Shown here: one piece after another, positions 6,975 to 14,780 of the stretch
Layout: every line of letters starts with the position of its first letter
How positions within the stretch are numbered: the first letter of the stretch is position 1
Assembly (NCBI GenBank): GCA_050744245.1
Contig: JBOGGX010000025.1
Span: forward strand, 1 to 20,186
Reading direction: 5' to 3'
DNA from: JBOGGX01 sp050744245
GTDB lineage: Bacteria > Actinomycetota > Acidimicrobiia > Acidimicrobiales > JBOGGX01
DNA length: 20,186 nucleotides
The notes under the pieces: generated by a model
The model's database searches: none
The model's input: the letters and a program-made list of their open reading frames with translations, nothing else
What the model was told of the DNA's origin: nothing
Made by a program: the position numbers and the translations under genes

Positions 6975-8621
6975 GTGCCGGATCGCGCCCAGGACCGTTC
7001 TGTGGAGGGTTTTGCACTCCAGGCCGGCGTCAGTCGACACAGAGGTGACTTGGGGGCGGAGCCGGCCGGGTGGTCGGAGGTCCTCACGCCTGACGCGGTG
7101 GCGTTCGTCGTCGACCTGCACCGACGGTTCGCCCCACGGCGCAACCAGCTCCTCGCCCGGCGGGCCGAGCGTCGGGCCGACGTGGCCCGGTCGGGCCGGC
7201 TGGCGTTCCTGGACGACACGGTCGAGATCAGGAACGACGACGGCTGGCGGGTGGCCGAGGCGCCGGCCGACCTGCGCGACCGCCGGGTGGAGATCACCGG
7301 TCCCACCGACGCCAAGATGCTCATCAATGCGTGGAACTCAGGGGCCCGTGTCCACCTGGCCGACTTCGAGGATGCCAACACGCCGACGTGGGCCAACCTC
7401 GTCCAGGGTCAGCACAACCTGATCGAGGCCAACGAGAAGCGGCTGACCTTCACCTCACTGGACGGCAGGGACTACCGGCTGGCCGAGCGCACGGCCGTGC
7501 CCGTGGTCAGGCCGCGCGGCTGGCACCTGCCCGAGAAGCACCTCGCGGTCGACGACCAGCCGATGGTGGGCGCCCTGTTCGACTTCGGCCTCTACTTCTT
7601 CCACAACGCCAGCCGGCTGATCGACAAGGGCAGCGGGCCCTACTTCTACCTGCCGAAGATGGAAAGCCACCTCGAGGCCAGGCTCTGGAACGACGTGTTC
7701 ACCGCGTCGGAGGCGGCCCTCGACATTCCACATGGGACGATTAGGGCGACGGTGCTGATCGAGACGATCTGGGCCGCGTTCGAGATGGAGGAGATCCTGT
7801 ACGAGCTCCGCGAACACGCCTCGGGGCTCAACGCCGGTCGGTGGGACTACCTCTTCAGCCTGATCAAGACCTTCCGCGACCAGGGCGCCGAGTTCGTCCT
7901 CCCCGACCGCAACTCGATCACCATGGCCGTGCCGTTCATGAGGGCCTACACCGAGCTGCTGGTGGCCACCTGCCACCGCCGGGGCGCGTTCGCCATCGGC
8001 GGGATGGCCGCCTTCATCCCGAGCCGGCACGATCCCGAGGTCAACGAGCAGGCCATCGCCAAGGTGCGGGCCGACAAGGAGCGCGAGGCCGGCGCCGGCT
8101 ACGACGGCACGTGGGTGGCCCACCCCGATCTCGTCCCGGTGGCGATGGAGGTCTTCGACCGCGTGCTCGGCGACCGGCTCAACCAGCTCGAGCGGCTGCG
8201 GCCCGAGGTCAGCGTGACCGCCGACGAGCTGCTCGACGTGGCCTCGACGCCGGGCGAGGTCACCGAGGGCGGGTTGCGCAACAACGTCTCGGTCGGGCTC
8301 CAGTACGTCGCCTCGTGGCTCGGGGGCAACGGCGCGGCTGGCCTCAACAACCTCATGGAGGACGTGGCCACGGCCGAGATCGCCCGGTCCCAGATCTGGC
8401 AGTGGATGGCCAACCAGGTCAAGCTCGACACCGGCGAGATGGTGACCGCCGACCTGGTCATGCGCATCGTCGCCGAGGAGCTCGGCCACATCCGTTCGGC
8501 CGCGGGCCGCGGGTTCGACGAGGTGCGGTACGGCCAGGCCCGGGCCGTCTTCGAGCAGGTCGCCTTGGCCGACGACTACGTCGAGTTCCTGACCGAGCCG
8601 GCCTACGCTCTCCTGCCCTGA
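6975..8621 (+). CDS. aceB: Malate synthase A
   Basis: This 548-residue protein (E. coli AceB is 533) catalyses glyoxylate + acetyl-CoA to malate and CoA, the second step of the glyoxylate shunt. It reads like AceB throughout: the N-terminal LTPDAVAFVVDLHRRFAPRR, RRVEITGP, ADFEDANTPTW, the catalytic Arg181 in RPRGWHLPEKH, the metal-binding Glu in LIETIWAAFEMEEILYELR, NAGRWDY, GGMAAFIPS, and catalytic-base Asp463 in LMEDVATAE. The start was chosen at GTG 6975 from the -10 spacing and length match. Convergent with paaX (22 bases between stops). Its position beside the box operon fits assimilation of the acetyl-CoA made from benzoate, though co-regulation is not shown. Confidence 0.95.
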   Translation: MPDRAQDRSVEGFALQAGVSRHRGDLGAEPAGWSEVLTPDAVAFVVDLHRRFAPRRNQLLARRAERRADVARSGRLAFLDDTVEIRNDDGWRVAEAPADLRDRRVEITGPTDAKMLINAWNSGARVHLADFEDANTPTWANLVQGQHNLIEANEKRLTFTSLDGRDYRLAERTAVPVVRPRGWHLPEKHLAVDDQPMVGALFDFGLYFFHNASRLIDKGSGPYFYLPKMESHLEARLWNDVFTASEAALDIPHGTIRATVLIETIWAAFEMEEILYELREHASGLNAGRWDYLFSLIKTFRDQGAEFVLPDRNSITMAVPFMRAYTELLVATCHRRGAFAIGGMAAFIPSRHDPEVNEQAIAKVRADKEREAGAGYDGTWVAHPDLVPVAMEVFDRVLGDRLNQLERLRPEVSVTADELLDVASTPGEVTEGGLRNNVSVGLQYVASWLGGNGAAGLNNLMEDVATAEIARSQIWQWMANQVKLDTGEMVTADLVMRIVAEELGHIRSAAGRGFDEVRYGQARAVFEQVALADDYVEFLTEPAYALLP

Positions 8622-8643
8622 CCCCAGAGCCACATTCGAGCGG

Positions 8644-9450
8644 TCATCCCGCATCGGCCGCAGCCGCCCGGTCCCTCCACCAGTCGGTGGCCGCCGGCGA
8701 CCACCGGTCGTGGAGCCGGTGGAACAGGGTGGCGGCCCGGTGGCCGGACCAGCCGCGTGGCAGCAGCTCGGGGGGCAGATCAGGGTCGAGGAACGGGAAC
8801 CGACGCCAGTCGTCCACCAGCTCGGTGGTGGCGGAGAAGCACTCCTCGGCGCCGGCCGGCCGGCGCCGCCGGTGCCGCTCCATGAACTGGGCGTAGGCGA
8901 CACCGATCGACTCGAGGTCCCACGCCTCGGCGACCAGCCGGCGGGCGTCGCCGATGCCGCCGATGCCGCCGACGAACGACCGAGCCGAGCCGGACAGCCC
9001 GAGCTCGGCCAGGATCGCCTTGACCTCGTGCTCGTGGTCGACCCACGGGCTGACCCAGACGCCGGGGCCGAGGCCGGCGAACCCGGCCCATTCGAACCGG
9101 CTGCGCAGCCGATGGCGCAGCTCGCGTCGCGCCTCGGGCACCGTGCTGAAGACGAGCAGCCAGCGACCGTCCCACCAGTGCGGCTCGTGGTGGAGGCTGT
9201 AGATCCGCCGAGCGCCCTCGGCCAGCAGGACCCGACCCGGCTCGGTGAGGTGCCAGCGGACCCTTCGCCCCGATCGCTCCGACCGCAGCAGTCCGCGGTC
9301 GGCCACGCGTGCGATCGTCTGCCGGGCCGTCCGGTCCTCGACCCCCACCGCCACCAGCCCGTCGATGAGCGTGGCCGTCCAGGCCGCGCCGCCGGACGGC
9401 AGGACGAACTCGCCCAGGATGGTGAGCAGGTAGGACCGGCTGCTGGTCAC
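8644..9450 (-). CDS. PaaX-family transcriptional repressor, probable regulator of the box operon
   Basis: The 268-residue protein has the PaaX architecture: an N-terminal winged helix (SYLLTILGEFVLPSGG, then ARQTIARVADRGLLRSER), the central PaaX domain (WWDGRWLLVFSTVPEARR, RHRLRSRFEWAGFAGLGPGV) and a C-terminal domain (DLPPELLPRGWSGHRAATLF, then RLHDRW). Known PaaX proteins sense phenylacetyl-CoA and repress phenylacetate genes. Here the gene is divergent from boxC, so benzoyl-CoA is the more likely inducer (inference). GTG 9450 is preceded by TAAACT at 8 bases. A Gly-Gly-Ile repeat (GGIGGIG), coded by a 9-base tandem duplication near 8950-8970, is a small oddity. Confidence 0.9.
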   Translation of the reverse strand: MTSSRSYLLTILGEFVLPSGGAAWTATLIDGLVAVGVEDRTARQTIARVADRGLLRSERSGRRVRWHLTEPGRVLLAEGARRIYSLHHEPHWWDGRWLLVFSTVPEARRELRHRLRSRFEWAGFAGLGPGVWVSPWVDHEHEVKAILAELGLSGSARSFVGGIGGIGDARRLVAEAWDLESIGVAYAQFMERHRRRRPAGAEECFSATTELVDDWRRFPFLDPDLPPELLPRGWSGHRAATLFHRLHDRWSPAATDWWRDRAAAADAG

Positions 9451-9458
9451 CGCCCGCC

Positions 9459-9504
9459 AGTTTAGTCAACAATCTCTTGACGCTCAAGAGTCACGTTGTA
9501 GAAT
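9459..9504. promoter_or_regulatory. Divergent paaX/boxC promoters sharing one 17-base palindromic operator
   Basis: Rightward promoter: TTGACG (9477-9482), 16-base spacer, TAGAAT (9499-9504), 8 bases to the boxC GTG. Leftward promoter: TTGAGC (9482-9487, minus), 17-base spacer, TAAACT (9459-9464, minus), 8 bases to the paaX GTG. The perfect palindrome CTCTTGA-CGC-TCAAGAG (9474-9490) covers both -35 boxes, so one bound repressor would block both directions. An overlapping repeat GTCAA-N7-TTGAC (9465-9481) is also present. Confidence 0.75.
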
Positions 9505-9512
9505 GTCGTCTC

Positions 9513-11141
9513 GTGGAGTACCGGCACTGGCGGCGTACCATCGAGCCTCCCGTCGCCACCGTCACCATGTTGGTCGACCCGGCCGGCGGTCTCCGTGACG
9601 ACTATGAGCTCAAGCTCAACTCGTACGACCTCGGCGTCGACGTCGAGCTGCACGACATCGTCCAGCGGCTCCGGTTCGAACATCCGGAGGTCGGTGCGGT
9701 CGTGCTCACCGGTGGGCTCGAGCGCGTCTTCTGTGCCGGAGCCAACATCCAGATGCTGGCGGGGGCCTCCCATCAGCACAAGGTGAGCTTCTGCAAGTTC
9801 ACCAACGAGACCCGTAACGCGATCGAGGAGGCGAGCGCAGAATCGGGCCAGGTCTGGCTGGCCGCGATCAACGGCACCGCGGCCGGCGGCGGGTACGAGC
9901 TGGCCCTCGCCTGCGACGAGATCATCCTGGTCGACGACCGCTCGTCCACCGTCTCGCTACCCGAGGTGCCCATGCTCGGCGTGCTTCCGGGGACGGGGGG
10001 GTTGACCCGGTTGGTCGACAAGCGCATGGTGCGCCGTGACCGGGCCGACGTGTTCGCCACCCGGCCCGAGGGCATCAGGGGTCAGCAGGCCGTCGACTGG
10101 GGATTGGTCGACCTGGTCGTCCCCAAGAGCAGGTTCGCCGAGACGGTCCGCGCCCGGGCGATGGCGCGCGCGGCCGGGTCCGACCGGCCCGCCGACGAGG
10201 CCGGGATCGCGCTGACGCCGCTGGCGCCGTCCGCCTCGGCCGACAACGGGCTCCGCTACGAGCACCTCGCCGTCACCATCGACCGCGAGCTTGGCGCCGC
10301 GTTCCTCACCGTCACCGCCCCGACCGGCGCCCTCCCCCAAGCGATCGACGGCATCGTCGCCGAGGGCGCCCGGTTCTGGCCGCTCGCCGCCGCCCGTGAG
10401 CTCGACGACGCCGTCCTTCGCCTCAGGATGGACGAGCCCGAGGTGGGCACCTGGGTCCTCAGGACCGGCGGCGACCCGGCGGCCGTGCTCGCCGCCGACG
10501 ATCTCCTCCGCCGGCACCGCGACCACTGGCTGGTCCGCGAGATCCTCCTGCTGTGGCGCAGAACCCTGAAGCGGCTCGACCTGTCGGCCAGGACCCTGGT
10601 CGCCCTGATCGAGCCCGGGAGCTGCTTCGTCGGCACGCTGGCCGAGCTGGCGCTGGCCGCCGACCGGTCCTACATGCTCGACGGCACGTTCGAGAACGCG
10701 GACGAGACGCCGGCCGTCCTTCTCCTGAACGACGCCAACACGACCTGGTACCCGATGTCGAACGGCTTGTCGCGTCTGGCCACCCGCTTCCACGGTCATC
10801 CGGAGGCGGTCGAAGCGGTCGAGGCCAGTCTGGGCAAGGAGCTGCTGGCCGCCGACGCGGACGAGCTCGGCCTGGTCACGTTCACGCCGGACGACATCGA
10901 CTGGGACGACGAGGTGCGGCTGTTCCTCGAGGAGCGCGCCAGCTTCTCGCCCGACGCGCTGACCGGGATGGAGGCCAGCCACCGGTTCCCCGGGCCCGAG
11001 ACGATGGAGACCAAGATCTTCGCCCGGCTGACCGCATGGCAGAACTGGATCTTCCAGCGACCGAACGCGGTCGGCCCCGACGGCGCCCTTCGGCGCTACG
11101 GCACGGGGTCGCGGCCGGCGTTCGACAGGAAGCGGGTCTGA
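9513..11141 (+). CDS. boxC: BoxC, 2,3-epoxybenzoyl-CoA dihydrolase (ring-opening lyase)
   Basis: This 542-residue crotonase-superfamily protein opens the ring of 2,3-epoxybenzoyl-CoA hydrolytically to 3,4-dehydroadipyl-CoA semialdehyde and formate. Visible marks are the N-terminal EPPVATVTMLVDPAGGLR and YELKLNSYDLGVDVELHD, the oxyanion-hole region LERVFCAGANIQML, AINGTAAGGGYELALACDEI, and LPEVPMLGVLPGTGGLTRLVDKR-like sequence, followed by the large C-terminal part specific to BoxC (EPGSCFVGTLAELALAADRS). Proteobacterial BoxC is of similar length. I chose GTG 9513 because it follows TAGAAT at leaderless distance; the frame is open 12 codons further, into the -35 box. First gene of the box operon. 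Confidence 0.93.
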   Translation: MEYRHWRRTIEPPVATVTMLVDPAGGLRDDYELKLNSYDLGVDVELHDIVQRLRFEHPEVGAVVLTGGLERVFCAGANIQMLAGASHQHKVSFCKFTNETRNAIEEASAESGQVWLAAINGTAAGGGYELALACDEIILVDDRSSTVSLPEVPMLGVLPGTGGLTRLVDKRMVRRDRADVFATRPEGIRGQQAVDWGLVDLVVPKSRFAETVRARAMARAAGSDRPADEAGIALTPLAPSASADNGLRYEHLAVTIDRELGAAFLTVTAPTGALPQAIDGIVAEGARFWPLAAARELDDAVLRLRMDEPEVGTWVLRTGGDPAAVLAADDLLRRHRDHWLVREILLLWRRTLKRLDLSARTLVALIEPGSCFVGTLAELALAADRSYMLDGTFENADETPAVLLLNDANTTWYPMSNGLSRLATRFHGHPEAVEAVEASLGKELLAADADELGLVTFTPDDIDWDDEVRLFLEERASFSPDALTGMEASHRFPGPETMETKIFARLTAWQNWIFQRPNAVGPDGALRRYGTGSRPAFDRKRV

Positions 11142-11158
11142 GAGGTTGCGAGGTTCGA

Positions 11159-12568
11159 ATGACCACCGCTGACTACGGCGACCTGATCCCCAACAACGTC
11201 GACCTGGCCCACGACCGCCGGCTGCAGCGGGCCCTCGAGTCGTGGCAGCCCAAGTTCCTCGAGTGGTGGAAGGACCTGGGGCCGATCGCCTTCCAGGGCC
11301 ACGACGTCTACCTCCGCACCGCGGTCGCCGTCGGCCAGGAGGGCTGGGCCCACTTCGACTACGTCAGGATGCCCGACTACCGCTGGGGCATCTTCCTGGC
11401 CGATCCCGTCCCCGGACGCCAGATCGCCTACGGCGACCATCTCGGTGCGCCGGCGTGGCAGGAGGTGCCGGGCGAGCACCGGTCGGACCTGCGCCGCCTG
11501 GTCGTGGTGCAGGGCGACACCGAGCCGGCGTCGGTCGAGCAGCAGCGCCACCTGTGCATGACCGCGCCGAGCATCTACGACATGCGCAACCTGTTCCAGG
11601 TCAACGTCGAGGAGGGGCGTCACCTGTGGGCCATGGTGTACCTGCTCCACGCCTATTTCGGGCGGGACGGCCGGGAGGAGGCCGACGAGCTCCTCGAGCG
11701 CCACTCGGGCGACGACGACAACCCGCGCATCCTCGGGGCGTTCAACGAGCCGACCCCCGACTGGTTGTCGTTCTTCCTGTTCACCTACTTCACCGACCGG
11801 GACGGGAAGTTCCAGCTCTCGTCGCTGTGCGAGAGCGGTTTCGACCCGCTGTCCCGCACCTGCCAGTTCATGCTGAAGGAGGAGGCCCATCACATGTTCG
11901 TGGGGGCCAGCGGCATCGGGCGGGTGGTGCAGCGCACGGTCGACCTGATGAAGGAGCACGACACCGACGAGGTGCGCCAGTTCGGCGCCATCGACGTGCC
12001 CACCATGCAGCGCTACCTCAACGTCCACTACACGGTCTCGCTCGACCTGTTCGGTTCGGAGACGTCGACCAACGCAGCCAACTACTTCGCGGCCGGCCTC
12101 AAGGGACGGCACCAGGAGGACGGCCGGTCCGACGACCACCGGCTGGTCGACGACACCAGGAGCCTCCTCGGCTACGAGGACGGCCGGATCGTCGAGGTCG
12201 AGGTGCCGGCCCTGGCCGCCCTGAACGCCACCCTCCGCGACGACTTCGTCGCCGACTGCCAGAAGGGCGTCGACCGGTGGAACCGGGCCCTGGCCGAGGT
12301 CGACGCCGAGCTGGCCCTCCCCCACGTCGGCTTCAACCGGGCCGTGGGCCGGTTCGCCGGGGCCAACATCTCGCCCGACGGCCGGGTCCTCACCGTGGAC
12401 GAGTTCGAGGCCGGCCGGGACGAGTGGCTGCCGACCGACGCCGACCGGGAGCACGTCCACTCGCTCATGAAGCCGGTCCCCGAGCCGGGGAAGATGGCGA
12501 GCTGGATCGCCGCCCCCAAGAGCGGCATCCACGGCCGGCCGGTCGACTTCGAGTACGTCCGGGTGTAG
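11159..12568 (+). CDS. boxB: BoxB, benzoyl-CoA 2,3-epoxidase di-iron oxygenase subunit
   Basis: BoxB (469 residues; the Azoarcus enzyme is about 473) uses a di-iron centre to epoxidise benzoyl-CoA with O2 and electrons from BoxA. Candidate iron ligands are all present: Glu122 (DTEPAS), Glu152 and His155 (VEEGRHLW), Asp213 (FTDRDG), Glu242 and His245 (KEEAHHMF). They sit at a constant offset of two from the positions I recall for Azoarcus BoxB (E120, E150, H153, D211, E240, H243). The ATG lies 17 bases after the boxC stop, with GAGG (11150-11153) 5 bases upstream, so the two genes are co-transcribed. The electron-donor gene boxA is not in the window. Confidence 0.95.
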   Translation: MTTADYGDLIPNNVDLAHDRRLQRALESWQPKFLEWWKDLGPIAFQGHDVYLRTAVAVGQEGWAHFDYVRMPDYRWGIFLADPVPGRQIAYGDHLGAPAWQEVPGEHRSDLRRLVVVQGDTEPASVEQQRHLCMTAPSIYDMRNLFQVNVEEGRHLWAMVYLLHAYFGRDGREEADELLERHSGDDDNPRILGAFNEPTPDWLSFFLFTYFTDRDGKFQLSSLCESGFDPLSRTCQFMLKEEAHHMFVGASGIGRVVQRTVDLMKEHDTDEVRQFGAIDVPTMQRYLNVHYTVSLDLFGSETSTNAANYFAAGLKGRHQEDGRSDDHRLVDDTRSLLGYEDGRIVEVEVPALAALNATLRDDFVADCQKGVDRWNRALAEVDAELALPHVGFNRAVGRFAGANISPDGRVLTVDEFEAGRDEWLPTDADREHVHSLMKPVPEPGKMASWIAAPKSGIHGRPVDFEYVRV

Positions 12569-12603
12569 ACCGAACCAACCCGGTCGGGGTGTGAGGGGGA
12601 TGG

Positions 12604-14181
12604 ATGGCGGAGTTGCACAACGCGGCGGCGTGGCTCGTCGACCGGCACGTGGCCGAGGGCCGGGGCGACAACCTGGCCATCATCTGTGGCGACGAGCGGC
12701 TGACGTACGCCGACGTCCAGCGCCAGCAGTGGCGGGCGGCCAACGCCTTGCGCGCGCTCGACGTCAGGCGCGAGGAGCGGGTCGCCCTCGTCGTCAACGA
12801 CGAACCGGCCTTCGTGGCCTGGTTCCTCGGGGCCATGCGGCCGGGCATCGTCCCGGTGGCGATGAGCACGATGCTCACGGCCAAGGAGCTCGGCTCGATC
12901 GTTGACGACGCCCTGGCCGGCGTGGTCGTGCTCTCCGCCGGCTACGCCGAGCACCTCCCTGGCCTCGCCGAGCAGGCGCCCTCACTCAGGGCCGCGGTCG
13001 TCCTGGGTGACGCATTCTCGAAGCACCTCGCGCCGCCTGGCGGCGCGACGTGCGTCGAGTTTGCCGTCCACCCCTCGAGCGACTTCGACGACGACACCGA
13101 GGTCGCGCCGGCGGCCACGACCGCCGAGTCGCCCGGGTTCTGGCTCTACAGCTCGGGTACCACCGGCGTGCCCAAGGGGGTGATGCACCGCCACGCCAAC
13201 CTCAGGGCCACGGCCGACACCTATGGCCGCTCGGTGCTCGGCATCGGTGAGGGCGACCGCTGCTACTCGGTGGCCAAGCTCTTCTTCGCCTATGGGCTGG
13301 GCAACTCGCTCACGTTCCCCTTCTCGGTCGGCGCCTCGGCCGTGCTCGACCCCGGCCGTCCGACGCCGGCCGGCGTCGCCGCCAACCTGGCCCAGCACCG
13401 GCCGACGCTGTTCTTCGCCAGCCCGGGCTTCTGCGCGGCGATGCTCGACGCCGAGGTCCCGGTTGAGGCCATGGGCTCGGTGCGGGTGGCGGTCACCGCC
13501 GGCGAGGCGCTGCCGGCCGACCTCCACCGGCGGTTCACCGAGCGCTACCCGGTGCCGGTGCTCGACGGGATCGGCTCGACCGAGGCCCTCCACATCTTCC
13601 TGTCGAACCACGCCGGCGCCGAGCGGCCGGGCACCAGCGGGACCACGGTCGCCGGCTACGAGACGAGACTGCTCGACGACCGCGACGCCGAGGTCGTCAC
13701 CGCCGACACCCCCGGCTACCTCCACGTCAAGGGCGACTCGATCGCCACGGGCTACTGGTGCCGCACCGACGCCACCCGGGCCAGCTTTCGCGGCGAGTGG
13801 CTGCGGACGGGCGACGTCTACACCCGATCGGCCGACGGCTACTTCACGTTCCTGGGCCGCAACCACGACATGATCAAGGCGGGGGGCATCTGGGTGTCGC
13901 CGGCCGAGGTCGAGAACGTGCTCATTCAGCATCCAGACGTCTTGGAGGCGGCCGTGGTCGGGGCCCGCGACGCGGCCGGGCTCGAGCTCACGGTCGCGTT
14001 CGTCGTGGCCCGGTCGGGGCACACCATCGACCCGGCGTCGGTCGACGCCCATTGCCGGGCCAACATGGCCGCCTTCAAGCGCCCCCGGCAGGTGGTCACC
14101 GTCGACCAGCTCCCCAAGACGGCAACGGGGAAGATCCGACGCTTCGCCCTGCGGGAGCAGCTGGAGGCCGGCTCGACCTGA
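12604..14181 (+). CDS. Benzoate:CoA ligase (AMP-forming)
   Basis: This 525-residue acyl-adenylate ligase activates benzoate with ATP and CoA to benzoyl-CoA, the entry step for BoxB/BoxC. Adenylation motifs are complete: YSSGTTGVPKGVMHRH (phosphate loop), DGIGSTEALHIFLSN (the form seen in benzoate and hydroxybenzoate ligases), GEWLRTGDVYTRSADGYF, GRNHDMIKAGGIWVSPAEVE hinge, and the catalytic lysine in PKTATGKIRRF near the C-terminus. It starts 35 bases after boxB, with a GAGGGGG ribosome-binding run at 12593-12599; an ATG at 12600 in another frame is ignored. Benzoate specificity is inferred mainly from the operon; 4-hydroxybenzoate or related substrates are possible. Confidence 0.92.
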   Translation: MAELHNAAAWLVDRHVAEGRGDNLAIICGDERLTYADVQRQQWRAANALRALDVRREERVALVVNDEPAFVAWFLGAMRPGIVPVAMSTMLTAKELGSIVDDALAGVVVLSAGYAEHLPGLAEQAPSLRAAVVLGDAFSKHLAPPGGATCVEFAVHPSSDFDDDTEVAPAATTAESPGFWLYSSGTTGVPKGVMHRHANLRATADTYGRSVLGIGEGDRCYSVAKLFFAYGLGNSLTFPFSVGASAVLDPGRPTPAGVAANLAQHRPTLFFASPGFCAAMLDAEVPVEAMGSVRVAVTAGEALPADLHRRFTERYPVPVLDGIGSTEALHIFLSNHAGAERPGTSGTTVAGYETRLLDDRDAEVVTADTPGYLHVKGDSIATGYWCRTDATRASFRGEWLRTGDVYTRSADGYFTFLGRNHDMIKAGGIWVSPAEVENVLIQHPDVLEAAVVGARDAAGLELTVAFVVARSGHTIDPASVDAHCRANMAAFKRPRQVVTVDQLPKTATGKIRRFALREQLEAGST

Positions 14182-14220
14182 TGCCCTGATCCCCGATGCA
14201 GCGAGTCACCGACGCGGGGG

Positions 14221-14340
14221 GCCACCGCGGCCACCGTCGAGCGTCTCGTCCTCCGGGGCTGCGGCCACGCCCCCCATCTCGACCGCCCCGACGAGACCAC
14301 CCGGGCGGTCGTCGCCTTCGTCCGCGACAACTACGCGTAG
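14221..14340 (+). pseudogene. 3' remnant of an alpha/beta-hydrolase gene
   Basis: The last 35 or so codons before the TAG at 14338-14340 read TVERLVLRGCGHAPHLDRPD and continue to AFVRDNYA, which is the C-terminal signature of alpha/beta hydrolases, with the catalytic-His loop GCGHAPH (His codon 14266-14268). No start codon or upstream domain exists: the benzoate:CoA ligase ends only 40 bases before. The body of the gene has been lost. Its end overlaps the maoC-like gene on the other strand by 10 bases. Alpha/beta hydrolases occur in some box clusters, so it may once have belonged to the operon (inference). The rest of 14182-14220 shows nothing. Confidence 0.6.
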
Positions 14341-14780
14341 AAGCGGTACACCGGCTGGGCCACGCACACCGGTTTGGTGCCGCCCTCGACCTCGATCACC
14401 GCATCGACCACCGCCTGGACGCCGCCGGCGATCTCCTCGACCTCGGCCAGGGTGGCCTTGAGCCGGATGCGGGACCCGGACGGCACGGGCGCAGGGAACC
14501 GCACCTTGTTCAGCCCGTAGTTCACGCCCATGGCGATCCCGTCGACCTGGAGCACATCGAAGAACATCGGGACGATGAGCGACAGCGTGAGGTAGCCGTG
14601 GGCGATCGGACCACCGAACGGCCCGGCCCTGGCCCGTTCGACGTCGACGTGGATCCACTGGTGGTCGTCGGTTGCGTCGGCGAACGCGTTGATCCTGGAC
14701 TGGTCGATGTCGACCCACGAGCTGGTGCCGAGCTCCTCGCCGACCAGCGCCTTGAGCTCCTCGATGCCGTTGACCCTCAT
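14331..14780 (-). CDS. MaoC-like hot-dog fold hydratase
   Basis: This 149-residue single hot-dog protein resembles (R)-specific enoyl-CoA hydratases and NodN-like proteins: FADATDDHQWIHVD holds the catalytic Asp/His pair, followed by FGGPIAHGYLTLSL and the strand VNYGLNKVRFPAPVPSGSRI. Such enzymes add water to trans-2-enoyl-CoA. I chose ATG 14780 rather than the upstream in-frame start at 14819, because its ATGA overlaps the stop of the FAH-family gene (14777-14779), which indicates translational coupling. It is the second gene of a two-gene minus-strand operon facing the box operon. The substrate is unknown; action on a benzoate-derived acyl-CoA is possible but not shown. Confidence 0.88.
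   Translation of the reverse strand: MRVNGIEELKALVGEELGTSSWVDIDQSRINAFADATDDHQWIHVDVERARAGPFGGPIAHGYLTLSLIVPMFFDVLQVDGIAMGVNYGLNKVRFPAPVPSGSRIRLKATLAEVEEIAGGVQAVVDAVIEVEGGTKPVCVAQPVYRFYA

Noticed and set aside
8945..8972. Short tandem repeat in paaX (GCCGATGCC units)
   Set aside because: Only about two units, in frame, and it simply adds a Gly-Gly-Ile; not evidence of a repeat array.
9957..12532. Long minus-strand open frames opposite boxC and boxB
   Set aside because: They are mirror images of high-GC codon bias; the plus-strand products have specific catalytic residues.
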